From: an uncultured Lachnospiraceae bacterium
GTDB taxonomy: Bacteria > Bacillota > Clostridia > Lachnospirales > Lachnospiraceae
Length of the DNA: 8,118 nucleotides
Reading direction: 5' to 3'
Assembly (NCBI GenBank): GCA_910588215.1
Contig: CAJUQJ010000085.1
Location: forward strand, 1-8,118
Shown piece by piece: positions 1 through 6,631 of the stretch (positions are counted from its first letter, which is position 1; each line of letters opens with the position of its first letter). A program made the position numbers and the translations under genes. A model generated the notes under the pieces. The model did not search any database. It had not been told where the DNA came from and was given only the letters and a program-made list of their open reading frames with translations.

Positions 1-30
1 CTGGATGCCTGAAACCGTAAAGTTATCGGC

Positions 31-45
31 GAGTACTACGTACTC
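31..45. other. Short perfect inverted repeat
   Basis: GAGTAC and GTACTC are separated by three bases (TAC). It lies beside repeat copy A and may be part of the same element. No function can be assigned. Confidence 0.4.
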
Positions 46-57
46 AATGCCCATGTA

Positions 58-99
58 GCAAGGTGCAGGGCACCGTGAATAGTAACCGTGAATAGCAAC
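58..99 (-). repeat. Dispersed repeat copy A, with two tandem 13-bp units
   Basis: Two adjacent units CCGTGAATAGTAA and CCGTGAATAGCAA lie at 73-98. On the minus strand they read GTTACTATTCACGG and GTTGCTATTCACGG. The minus-strand stretch from 86 to 58 matches plus-strand 6087-6115 at 23 of 29 bases, and five of the six differences are transitions. The segment includes a small hairpin, GGTGC-AGG-GCACC, at 62-74. It resembles short intergenic repeats of Lachnospiraceae-type genomes, but the family is not named here. Confidence 0.6.
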
Positions 100-146
100 C
101 TTTGGTCTTTTCTATATAAATTAGGTGGCGGGAATGGGAGGGTTCA

Positions 147-155
147 TGATATAAT
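147..155 (+). promoter_or_regulatory. Extended -10 promoter for tex
   Basis: The sequence TGATATAAT is a consensus TGN extension followed by a perfect TATAAT at 150-155. No convincing -35 hexamer lies 15-18 bp upstream, where the sequence is G-rich. This is typical of extended -10 promoters. The predicted transcription start is near 162, giving a leader of about 120 nt before the chosen tex start. Confidence 0.55.
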
Positions 156-164
156 AAGACATAG

Positions 165-205
165 AGTTCTGCTAAGGCTGCAAAGAACGTTGTCTAAGCA
201 GAACT
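165..205 (+). promoter_or_regulatory. Leader hairpin at the 5' end of the tex transcript
   Basis: AGTTCTGCT (165-173) and AGCAGAACT (197-205) form a perfect 9-bp stem. Past one mismatch, two more base pairs extend it. The loop is about 20 nt. It begins within a few bases of the predicted transcription start and no U-tract follows, so a role in RNA stability or 5'-end protection is more likely than termination. A smaller hairpin, GCCTG/CAGGC, follows at 223-238. Confidence 0.45.
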
Positions 206-282
206 AAATCATGTTTAACTCCGCCTGTATATGCAGGCCAAGCAAAATCATATCGTTAAGGAAGAAAGGCACAAGAGCAAGG

Positions 283-2664
283 ATGGACATTATTTTAAAA
301 CTCAAGGATGAACTGAAAGTGGAGAAATGGCAGGTGGAAGCTGCCGTAAAGCTGATCGATGAAGGGAATACCATTCCTTTTATCTCCAGATACCGTAAGG
401 AGGCGACGGGGTCCCTCAATGATGAGGTGCTGCGCGACCTGCATGAGCGGCTGACTTATCTGCGGAATCTGGAAGAGAAGAAGGAACAGGTTTTAAAGAG
501 TATAGAGGAACAGGGCAAGCTGACCGAGGAACTGCAGGCGAAGATCGTTGCAGCGGAAACCATGGTGGTAGTGGAAGATCTTTACAGGCCTTACCGTCCG
601 AAGCGTAAGACCAGGGCCAGCGTGGCTAAGGAGAAAGGATTGGACGGCCTGGCGCAGTTTATTCTGGCGCAGGAGACGACGGCTCCCATTGAGGAGGAAG
701 CGGCCAAATACGTCCACGAGGATGAAGATGCCGCCAAGACGGTGGCTACCGTGGAAGATGCCATTCAGGGCGCTAAGGATATCATCGCCGAGATGATCTC
801 GGACGAGGCGGATTATCGTATCTATATCCGTAATATCACGACAGAGGAAGGTAAGCTGACAAGCGTTGCCAAGGATGAGAAGGCTGAGAGCGTGTACGAG
901 ATGTACTATCAGTACGAAGAACCGGTGAAAAAGGTTGCCGGCCACAGGACGCTTGCCCTAAACCGCGGGGAGAATGAGAAATTCCTGGTGGTGAAGGTGG
1001 AGGCGCCGGTGGAGCGCATCTTACAGTATCTGCGCACGAAGGTGATCACCAGGGACAATGAGGTCACTTCCCCGATTCTGGAGGATGTGATCGAAGACAG
1101 CTACAGCAGGCTGATCGCACCGGCCATCGAGCGGGAGATCCGCAACGATCTGACGGAAAAGGCGGAGGACGGCGCGATCTCCGTATTTGGCAAGAACTTA
1201 GAGCAGCTTCTGCTGCAGCCGCCCATTGCCGGGAAGGTAGTTCTGGGCTGGGATCCGGCTTTCCGTACCGGCTGTAAACTGGCGGTGGTGGACGAGACAG
1301 GCAAAGTGCTTGACACGAAAGTGATCTATCCCACTGCACCGCAGAACAAGGTGACGGAGGCCAAGGCAGAACTGAAGAGACTGATCAAGAAATATAATGT
1401 ATCCCTGATTTCCGTCGGCAACGGTACGGCTTCCAGAGAATCCGAGCAGGTGATCGTGGAGCTGTTGAAAGAACTGGATACGCCGGTACAGTATGTGATC
1501 GTCAACGAGGCGGGCGCGTCGGTGTATTCTGCGAGTAAGCTGGCCACGGAGGAGTTCCCCAACTTCGACGTGGGACAAAGAAGCGCCGCTTCCATTGCCA
1601 GAAGACTGCAGGATCCGCTGGCGGAACTGGTGAAGATCGATCCGAAATCCATCGGTGTGGGCCAGTACCAGCACGATATGAACCAGAAGAAATTGAGCGA
1701 GGCGCTGCACGGCGTGGTGGAAGACAGTGTGAATAAAGTAGGCGTGGACTTGAATACCGCTTCTGCCTCCCTTCTGGAATATGTCTCCGGCGTGAGCAAG
1801 GTGGTCGCCAGAAATATCGTGGATTACCGGGAGACCAACGGCAGATTTTCCAACCGGGCGCAGCTGCTTAAAGTGGCCAAGCTGGGGCCGAAGGCTTACG
1901 AACAGTGTGCGGGCTTTATGCGCATTGCGGACGGCGACAATCCGTTAGATGCCACCAGTGTGCATCCGGAGTCATACGAGGCGGCAAAGAAGCTGCTTGA
2001 CAGGATGGGCCTGACCATGGAAGATGTGAAGGAAGCCCAGAAAAAGGCGGCTGCTCAGAAGGCGTCGGGTAAGAAGGCAGCAGCACCGGTTAAAGAAAAG
2101 AAAAAACCGCAGCCGAAGGTGGTCATCCGCAATACCAACACCGCCATGGGCAAGGCGTTGGCGGCTGCTATGGGCGGCATGACGCTGGAAGGGGCAGATA
2201 CTGACAGGAATACCGACGGGAAGGCTGCTAAAGGCGGCGATAAGCCGGATATGACGGTCAGCAGCTTAGAGAAGAAGATCAAGGATAAAAAGAAGCTGGC
2301 GGAGGAACTTGGCATCGGTGAGATCACGCTGACTGATATTCTCAAAGAGCTGGAGAAGCCGGCCAGAGATCCTCGTGACGATATGCCGGCGCCGATCCTG
2401 CGCAGCGATGTGCTGGATATGAAGGACTTAAAACCGGGCATGATTTTAAAGGGTACGGTGCGGAACGTGATAGACTTCGGGGTGTTTGTGGATATCGGCG
2501 TGCACCAGGACGGACTTGTACATATTTCACAGATCACCAATCGCTATATCAAGCATCCACTGGAGGCAGTCAGCGTGGGCGACGTGGTGGATGTGCAGGT
2601 GCTTACGGTGGATGTGGCCAAGAAGAGAATCGGGCTGACCATGAAGATCAAGCAGGAAGCCTGA
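283..2664 (+). CDS. Tex-family S1 RNA-binding protein (transcription accessory factor)
   Basis: Tex is a cytoplasmic nucleic-acid-binding protein linked to transcription and RNA metabolism; its exact role is not settled. The 793-residue product has the family order. The helical Tex N-domain (about 1-190) includes the I-S-R-Y-R-K-E stretch. A YqgF/RNase H-like domain starts near 317 (V-V-L-G-W-D-P-A-F-R-T-G). Helix-hairpin-helix modules cover about 486-550. A C-terminal S1 domain covers about 716-787 (G-T-V-R-N-V-I-D-F-G-V-F-V-D-I-G). The start at 283 fits the usual M-D-I-I-L-K-L beginning. An in-frame ATG at 211 would add 24 atypical residues and has no ribosome site; a purine-rich AGGAAGAAAGG lies at 259-269. 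A Lys/Ala-rich insertion at about 584-661 makes it roughly 70 residues longer than Firmicute homologues such as B. subtilis YdcI. Transcribed alone, and convergent with the M56 gene downstream. Confidence 0.95.
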   Translation: MDIILKLKDELKVEKWQVEAAVKLIDEGNTIPFISRYRKEATGSLNDEVLRDLHERLTYLRNLEEKKEQVLKSIEEQGKLTEELQAKIVAAETMVVVEDLYRPYRPKRKTRASVAKEKGLDGLAQFILAQETTAPIEEEAAKYVHEDEDAAKTVATVEDAIQGAKDIIAEMISDEADYRIYIRNITTEEGKLTSVAKDEKAESVYEMYYQYEEPVKKVAGHRTLALNRGENEKFLVVKVEAPVERILQYLRTKVITRDNEVTSPILEDVIEDSYSRLIAPAIEREIRNDLTEKAEDGAISVFGKNLEQLLLQPPIAGKVVLGWDPAFRTGCKLAVVDETGKVLDTKVIYPTAPQNKVTEAKAELKRLIKKYNVSLISVGNGTASRESEQVIVELLKELDTPVQYVIVNEAGASVYSASKLATEEFPNFDVGQRSAASIARRLQDPLAELVKIDPKSIGVGQYQHDMNQKKLSEALHGVVEDSVNKVGVDLNTASASLLEYVSGVSKVVARNIVDYRETNGRFSNRAQLLKVAKLGPKAYEQCAGFMRIADGDNPLDATSVHPESYEAAKKLLDRMGLTMEDVKEAQKKAAAQKASGKKAAAPVKEKKKPQPKVVIRNTNTAMGKALAAAMGGMTLEGADTDRNTDGKAAKGGDKPDMTVSSLEKKIKDKKKLAEELGIGEITLTDILKELEKPARDPRDDMPAPILRSDVLDMKDLKPGMILKGTVRNVIDFGVFVDIGVHQDGLVHISQITNRYIKHPLEAVSVGDVVDVQVLTVDVAKKRIGLTMKIKQEA

Positions 2665-2706
2665 GAACCGAGAAAGACGTGGTAGTTATGGTGGTATGTT
2701 TATGGC

Positions 2707-2747
2707 TATACAAGAAGTCAGGCGTATTACGCCTGACTTCTTGTATA
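2707..2747. terminator. Perfect 41-nt palindrome between convergent genes
   Basis: A 20-bp perfect stem (from TATACAAGAAGTCAGG outward) flanks the single central base T2727. The stop codon of the minus-strand M56 gene (2727-2729) sits at the dyad centre, so the left arm is non-coding and the right arm encodes the last residues of that protein. The position between convergent tex and blaR1-like genes suggests a bidirectional transcription stop or a 3'-end stabilising hairpin. Neither strand has a U-tract after the stem, so it is not a textbook intrinsic terminator. Confidence 0.55.
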
Positions 2748-5456
2748 GGTCACGGGAATATGGTTATATTGAATGGCCAGTTCCCATTCTGCATCCGGGT
2801 CAGCCGGAGTGTAGGAAAAGGCCAACAGCACATAATGATTGGCAGCTTCTATTCTTTGAAGGTGCGGCGAATCTGACTTGATATCCACAATACTGACGGT
2901 AATCAGGCTGCCCTTTTCACTGTCGGTGAACTGCGGCTCGTAGGCGTAGGTGTGGGGCAGGCCGTTGTAGTAGATGTATTGGCAGCCGTCCGATTCGATC
3001 ACGTACCACTTGCCGTCCTCGCAGGCGCTCAGGGTATTACGGATTTTATCAGATACTTCGCTCTGCGTGACACGGTTCAGATCCACAACGGTAGGTTTGG
3101 ATATACTGTTCTTGTTATACGCATCCCAATTGTCAAGGTTATCGAAATCATTAAAATCATCAAATTTGTCAAAATTATCAAAGTCATCAAAATTATCAAA
3201 GTCTTCAAAATCATCAAATTTATCAAAGCTATCAAAGTCTTCAAAGTCAGCAGAATCACCAAAAAGGTGGAGATAGTTGGCAGCGTTGTCTTTCTGGCAC
3301 CTTTCCAGCCACTCAACCTTGCTTTCCGCATCCATCATTCCGATCAGGACGGCGAAAAAGGAGATAACATCTTCCTGATAGGCTTTCAGGGCATAGCGTT
3401 CCACCGCTTCCTCCTGTTTTTCGTTATCTTCCAGTTCACCGATACAGCAGGCGAAGAAGGAAACGTTTCTCTCAGTAAACATCTGCTCCAGATATTGTGT
3501 CTGAGTCTGGCTGTCAAGTTCACGGAAAATGGCGGAAAACTGCGGAAGTTTCTGTGTCTCCCAGTACTTTTCTGCCAAAGCGGGGAAGTTGTCGTTTCCT
3601 GCGTATTCTATGTCTGTAACGATGATAGAAGCTGTATAGACCGATTCAGGGTCTACCCGCACAAGCATACGACTGGATGCAGCCGTAACGGCATTTTGCG
3701 TTTCCGGATCCTCCAGGAGAGGGATATATTCAGGAGCGGAGTAGACTTGTACAGTGCTTTCGTCCGACAAAGCGATCTGCGTCTTGTCGTAGGAATCTGC
3801 CTGGAATCTGTCAGGCGAATTGCTGTAGCAAAGCCCGATTAGATAGGGCTGTTGGTAAAAGAAGCACTGTACACTGAAGTGATGCTCGGCCTCGGGAACT
3901 TCTTCCTCAGGGACTTCATTCTCAGAGAATTCCTCTTCGGTGAGAAAGGTATCTTGTATGTCGCCGGCAGCCAGCAGGTAGAAATCTGCATCTGCCTGTG
4001 TGATCATGCCATTTTCTACCATTGTACGGCACTGCTCACCAATATGTCTGACAAGACCGGACATATCTTTTTCCCGAAATGAACCGAAGGTAGAGTAGCG
4101 GTCTTCGTAGACAAAAACCAGTTTGTAGAAGCCGTTGGTAACGTTGGAAAGTGGTCTGTCTGTTTCGTCCGCACCGTCCACATAGATGTAGTAGATGGTG
4201 TCCTCGCGTTCTATGCGGTAGTCGTGCAGGGGGATCGCGTCGGCAGCGCCGTCACTGCTGTTGTGGGCGGACTTTGTCTGATCAGTGTCAGCGCCTGCAG
4301 GTATGTACGGTTGGGCACTACTGTCGGCAGAACTGTCCGAGTGGCTGCCGGGTGCGGCATATGCGCCGAGAACGATGGCGCCGCCGACCAGGATTCCGGT
4401 AACAAATAAAGTGATAAATTGTATGGTTTTCGTAAATTTCTTATAGTTCATGATCGCATCCAACCTTCTTTTTAGTAATTCTTTGCTCTCATGCAAGGTG
4501 ACAGAGGCCAGGGTATCTTTGTAGGAGCCGCCGACAGCAGCGGCATTCAGCAGCGCATCACCATAGGATATGCGCGCATTTTCGGGAATCAATTTAATAA
4601 CTCTCTCGTCACAGGAGAGTTCGCAGAGCCGGTTGACTTCATTTTTCATCAAATAGACAAAAGGATTGAACCAGTGCACACAGAGGGTAAACTGCATCAG
4701 CCATTTGTAGAGCATATCCCGCCGCCTGTAATGGATCAGTTCATGAAGCACGGTATAGTAGAAATCGCGCTCGGACAACTCTGCATTCGGTAGGATGATA
4801 CGAGGACGGAACAGCCCGATCAACAGAGGAGAGGACACGAGACTGTTGGTATAGAGATCCAGGGAACCCTTTATATGATTTTCTTCTATGATACGTCCGA
4901 AATATTCTAACAACTGCATGTCATTGAGCGGACTGCATCCGGCATCAATGTACTTCCGAAAACTTTGGTAGATGGTGATCTTGCGCACTAGGAGCAGCAG
5001 CGCCACGATCAGCCAGAGGGCGAAGATAAGGGCTATGGCGGAGATGGGCCTGTCGGCAGCATCTTCTGCATCTGTCATGGCAGCAGCGTCAGGCAGGGGT
5101 GCAGCAGGCTGTTGGACATTCTGCATCCTGCCGGACTGCTCGCTATCGGATTTCACATTGGAAATGCTTTCGGGTGAAGAGATTCCGGTGTCCTGCGGTA
5201 GAGGGACAGATGTGGTAATGCCGGTCAGAATCTGTTCTGCTGTCAGTATAAGATTCCCCGTCAAACTAGTCTGCGGCGTTATGGGCAGGAGCAGGCGCCA
5301 GATCACGATCAGCCAGATATAGTATTGCCATTTCTTACTTAGCCGACTCCGATACAGGGGACGGAACAGCAGCAATAGTATGATCAGTGCAGTTCCGGAT
5401 AAAGATAATGATAATATCAATTTCATGATTTCGCTCATTTTCTCAAAATACTCCAT
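2727..5456 (-). CDS. M56-family membrane metalloprotease, BlaR1/MecR1-like antirepressor with a novel ectodomain
   Basis: This is the presumed sensor and protease partner of the BlaI repressor encoded just upstream. Of 909 residues, the first 370 are a canonical M56 module: membrane segments at about 12-31, 43-60, 138-158 and 344-366. The zinc motif H-E-L-I-H is at 238-242, and E279 of E-L-S-C-D-E is the likely third ligand. The remaining 540 residues should be extracellular. They do not resemble the penicillin-binding sensor of BlaR1: no S-x-x-K sits in a plausible transpeptidase context. Visible instead are three degenerate helical repeats of about 30 residues (637-725), an aromatic/Asp triplet repeat (738-782) and a tail of about 127 residues. 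The start at 5456 follows an in-frame stop closely and has only a weak ribosome site; Met7 (5438) and Met11 (5426) are alternatives. The 121-bp gap after blaI shows no clear promoter, so co-transcription is likely. Family call firm; signal unknown. Confidence 0.88.
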   Translation of the reverse strand: MEYFEKMSEIMKLILSLSLSGTALIILLLLFRPLYRSRLSKKWQYYIWLIVIWRLLLPITPQTSLTGNLILTAEQILTGITTSVPLPQDTGISSPESISNVKSDSEQSGRMQNVQQPAAPLPDAAAMTDAEDAADRPISAIALIFALWLIVALLLLVRKITIYQSFRKYIDAGCSPLNDMQLLEYFGRIIEENHIKGSLDLYTNSLVSSPLLIGLFRPRIILPNAELSERDFYYTVLHELIHYRRRDMLYKWLMQFTLCVHWFNPFVYLMKNEVNRLCELSCDERVIKLIPENARISYGDALLNAAAVGGSYKDTLASVTLHESKELLKRRLDAIMNYKKFTKTIQFITLFVTGILVGGAIVLGAYAAPGSHSDSSADSSAQPYIPAGADTDQTKSAHNSSDGAADAIPLHDYRIEREDTIYYIYVDGADETDRPLSNVTNGFYKLVFVYEDRYSTFGSFREKDMSGLVRHIGEQCRTMVENGMITQADADFYLLAAGDIQDTFLTEEEFSENEVPEEEVPEAEHHFSVQCFFYQQPYLIGLCYSNSPDRFQADSYDKTQIALSDESTVQVYSAPEYIPLLEDPETQNAVTAASSRMLVRVDPESVYTASIIVTDIEYAGNDNFPALAEKYWETQKLPQFSAIFRELDSQTQTQYLEQMFTERNVSFFACCIGELEDNEKQEEAVERYALKAYQEDVISFFAVLIGMMDAESKVEWLERCQKDNAANYLHLFGDSADFEDFDSFDKFDDFEDFDNFDDFDNFDKFDDFNDFDNLDNWDAYNKNSISKPTVVDLNRVTQSEVSDKIRNTLSACEDGKWYVIESDGCQYIYYNGLPHTYAYEPQFTDSEKGSLITVSIVDIKSDSPHLQRIEAANHYVLLAFSYTPADPDAEWELAIQYNHIPVTYTRSQA
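3111..3245 (-). repeat. In-frame 9-bp tandem repeat encoding 15 aromatic/Asp triplets
   Basis: Residues 738-782 of the M56 protein are 15 consecutive three-residue units of the form F-(D/E/N)-x. Twelve units start with Phe and the last three with Leu, Trp and Tyr; x is mostly D, N, K or S. The DNA repeats are near-identical TTTGAT-NNN units, so changes in copy number would stay in frame. It produces a strongly acidic, aromatic extracellular segment. Its antisense reading is an artificial open frame of Ile/Lys repeats. Confidence 0.9.
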
Positions 5457-5577
5457 TTCTCAGCCAATAGAGAGCCGTCTTCCGGCAGGATATTTTCCGG
5501 CGTTGTTCCTTTACTTTTCGGCTATGGCTGTTATCAGATCATGCAACAGGAGAGACTTAGCTGCAAAGCAGGCTATA

Positions 5578-5967
5578 CTATTTGTCGGACAGAGTGTCAG
5601 CGGTGATAGTCTGCCAGTGCTTTTTCAGATCATCGTAGTCTGAGGCGGACAGCAGATCTTTCTGGATCAGTGTGGCAACCAGGTCTTTGGCATTTCCTTC
5701 ATAGATCTTGTCGAGAAAGGTTTCGGTCTGGGAAGACTGGTATTCATCGGCGGAAACGATCGCAGTATAGCGGTTGCGGTGCCCGATCTTATTGGTCTTA
5801 AGCAAGCCCTTGTCGATCAGGCGGGAGAGCAGGGTGATGATTGTGTTCTTGGTCCAGTTCAGGCCTTTGGCCGACAGGGCGGTTACGATCTCTGCATAAA
5901 GCGCTGAGCCGTCGTTGCTCCAGATCGTCTTCATTAATTCCAATTCGTAGTCTGATATTTGCTGCAT
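5578..5967 (-). CDS. blaI: BlaI/MecI/CopY-family transcriptional repressor
   Basis: A 129-residue winged-helix repressor. The start M-Q-Q-I-S-D-Y-E-L-E-L-M is preceded by AAGGAGG (5973-5979) with 5-nt spacing; the frame can be extended upstream to 6021, but with no ribosome site. The N-terminal DNA-binding domain covers about residues 5-75 and includes the typical L-x-W-T-x-N-T-I-x-T-L-L-x-R-L segment. The C-terminal dimerisation region (about 80-125, around T-F-L-D-K-I-Y-E-G) is where family members are cleaved after M56 activation. It is encoded immediately upstream of the M56 protease on the same strand, the normal blaI-blaR1 order in many Firmicutes. A TACA-N3-TGTA dyad in its own leader suggests autorepression. 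No beta-lactamase is in the window, so the wider regulon is unknown and the symbol reflects the family only. Confidence 0.9.
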   Translation of the reverse strand: MQQISDYELELMKTIWSNDGSALYAEIVTALSAKGLNWTKNTIITLLSRLIDKGLLKTNKIGHRNRYTAIVSADEYQSSQTETFLDKIYEGNAKDLVATLIQKDLLSASDYDDLKKHWQTITADTLSDK

Positions 5968-6014
5968 AGGTTCCTCCTTGGTCAGTTTCGGTCTGCATTT
6001 TAGGTATATATAAG

Positions 6015-6029
6015 AGTACAATGTGTAAT
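6015..6029 (-). promoter_or_regulatory. Candidate BlaI operator
   Basis: On the minus strand ATTACA-CAT-TGTACT is a TACA/TGTA dyad with a 3-nt spacer, resembling BlaI/MecI operators. It lies about 5-20 nt downstream of the predicted blaI transcription start and upstream of the ribosome site. That position suits autorepression. Assignment is by motif only. Confidence 0.5.
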
Positions 6030-6039
6030 CTATAATCCC

Positions 6040-6068
6040 AAGATAACACGACGTACGCTTAAAGTCAA
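6040..6068 (-). promoter_or_regulatory. blaI-blaR1 operon promoter
   Basis: On the minus strand the -35 is TTGACT (6068-6063), the spacer is exactly 17 bp, and the -10 is TATCTT (6045-6040). The predicted start near 6033 gives a leader of about 66 nt to the blaI ATG. A perfect 12-bp palindrome, ATAAAATTTTAT (6080-6091), lies just upstream and could act as an AT-rich UP element. Confidence 0.6.
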
Positions 6069-6086
6069 TGGATGATACTATAAAAT

Positions 6087-6144
6087 TTTATTGTTCACGG
6101 TGCCTTGTACTTTGCAGTGAGGAATTGGCTGTTACCATTCATGG
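6087..6144 (+). repeat. Dispersed repeat copy B, two units
   Basis: Unit one at 6087-6100 (TTTATTGTTCACGG) runs on into GTGCC-region homology to 6115, matching the reverse complement of 58-86 at 23 of 29 bases. Unit two at 6131-6144 (GTTACCATTCATGG) differs from copy A's GTTACTATTCACGG only by two transitions. In RNA the GGTGC-CTT-GTACT hairpin is kept using G-U pairs. Confidence 0.5.
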
Positions 6145-6263
6145 GTCAGAAATGCGCCAAACTACGCATTCCGTGAGAACATGATTCAGGAGTGATAATA
6201 CTCATGTACGGTAAAGAAGCAAGAAACCGAAAACAAGAGATAGACCGTCAGCACCACACTATT
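6145..6263. other. Non-coding stretch with small dyads
   Basis: No gene is supported here. Visible items are a 6-bp dyad AATGCG/CGCATT (6151-6170), a small GAGT/ACTC dyad near 6190-6203, and a 22-codon frame at 6204-6272. That frame has an AGGAG about 11 nt upstream, but its stop falls in the left arm of the neighbouring inverted-repeat element. It has no recognisable product and is not annotated as a gene. Confidence 0.4.
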
Positions 6264-6428
6264 CTAGTATAATCCACACTAATTACCGCTACCTTACACG
6301 CAGGATAAATTCTCATATGCAAGGCGGCTGAATGAGGCGATGCCGGTAGCATCGTCGATTGAAGCCAACGCGGCAGATGGAAATATAGACAAGTGAAAGA
6401 TGTGGTTAATTAGCGTGGGTTATACTAG
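6264..6428. mobile_element. 165-bp inverted-repeat element (MITE-like or structured RNA)
   Basis: The arms at 6264-6285 and 6407-6428 are 22 bp long and complementary at 20 positions; the outer end is CTAGTATAATCC. The interior holds a nested hairpin at 6326-6366: GGCT/AGCC, then AAT/ATT, then CGATGC-CGGTA-GCATCG. It also holds a 37-codon stop-free stretch (6283-6393) that I do not recognise. CTAGTATAA occurs again as a direct copy at 6425-6433, so a 9-bp target duplication is possible. The element sits between the blaI promoter region and the xre promoter. MITE, transposon remnant and structured RNA cannot be separated from one copy. Confidence 0.5.
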
Positions 6429-6455
6429 TATAAATCCCGCATTTCCAAATCGAAA

Positions 6456-6484
6456 TGGAAAAACTATACAATAAATGTTATAAT
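6456..6484 (+). promoter_or_regulatory. Promoter of the xre-lipoprotein operon
   Basis: The -35 is TGGAAA (6456-6461), the spacer is 17 bp, and the -10 is TATAAT (6479-6484) with a TGT extension at 6476-6478. The predicted start is near 6491, giving a leader of about 140 nt. An imperfect AT-rich dyad (6465-6482) overlaps the spacer and -10 and could be a regulator site. Confidence 0.65.
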
Positions 6485-6490
6485 TTGAAA

Positions 6491-6538
6491 ATCTCTGGAA
6501 TGGGTTAAATCTGAAACAGAGATAATTGCGGTTTTTTT
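6491..6538 (+). promoter_or_regulatory. Leader hairpin followed by T7 tract
   Basis: ATCTCTG (6491-6497) and CAGAGAT (6517-6523) form a perfect 7-bp stem starting at the predicted +1. After 8 nt comes a run of seven T (6532-6538). The gap between stem and T-run makes it a poor intrinsic terminator. It could still attenuate transcription or protect the 5' end. Confidence 0.35.
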
Positions 6539-6631
6539 CGTGATGTCGCCATATTGAGCGCAAATGTAAAGATATGTTGATAGAAAAATAACTAAAATCA
6601 TTTAGAATCACGATTAAGGAGGACAACGAAA

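Noticed and set aside
211..282. Upstream ATG extending tex by 24 residues
   Set aside because: No ribosome binding site precedes 211, the extra residues do not look like Tex, and the stretch overlaps leader hairpins. The start at 283 matches the family N-terminus.
3093..3104. S-I-S-K in the M56 ectodomain as a penicillin-binding serine motif
   Set aside because: It lies just after the triplet repeat, with no accompanying S-x-N or K-T-G type motifs and no transpeptidase-like context.
2952..3842. Long plus-strand frame rich in Ile-Lys repeats, opposite the M56 gene
   Set aside because: It is the antisense shadow of the F-D triplet repeat and its flanks. It has no ribosome site and no recognisable domain, and the minus-strand M56 gene is clearly real.
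5968..6021. Upstream start extending BlaI by 18 residues
   Set aside because: AAGGAGG lies 5 nt before the ATG at 5967, and the extension would read through the operator and ribosome site.
6204..6272. 22-codon frame with an AGGAG upstream
   Set aside because: Too short, ribosome spacing too long, no recognisable product, and its stop is in the inverted-repeat arm.
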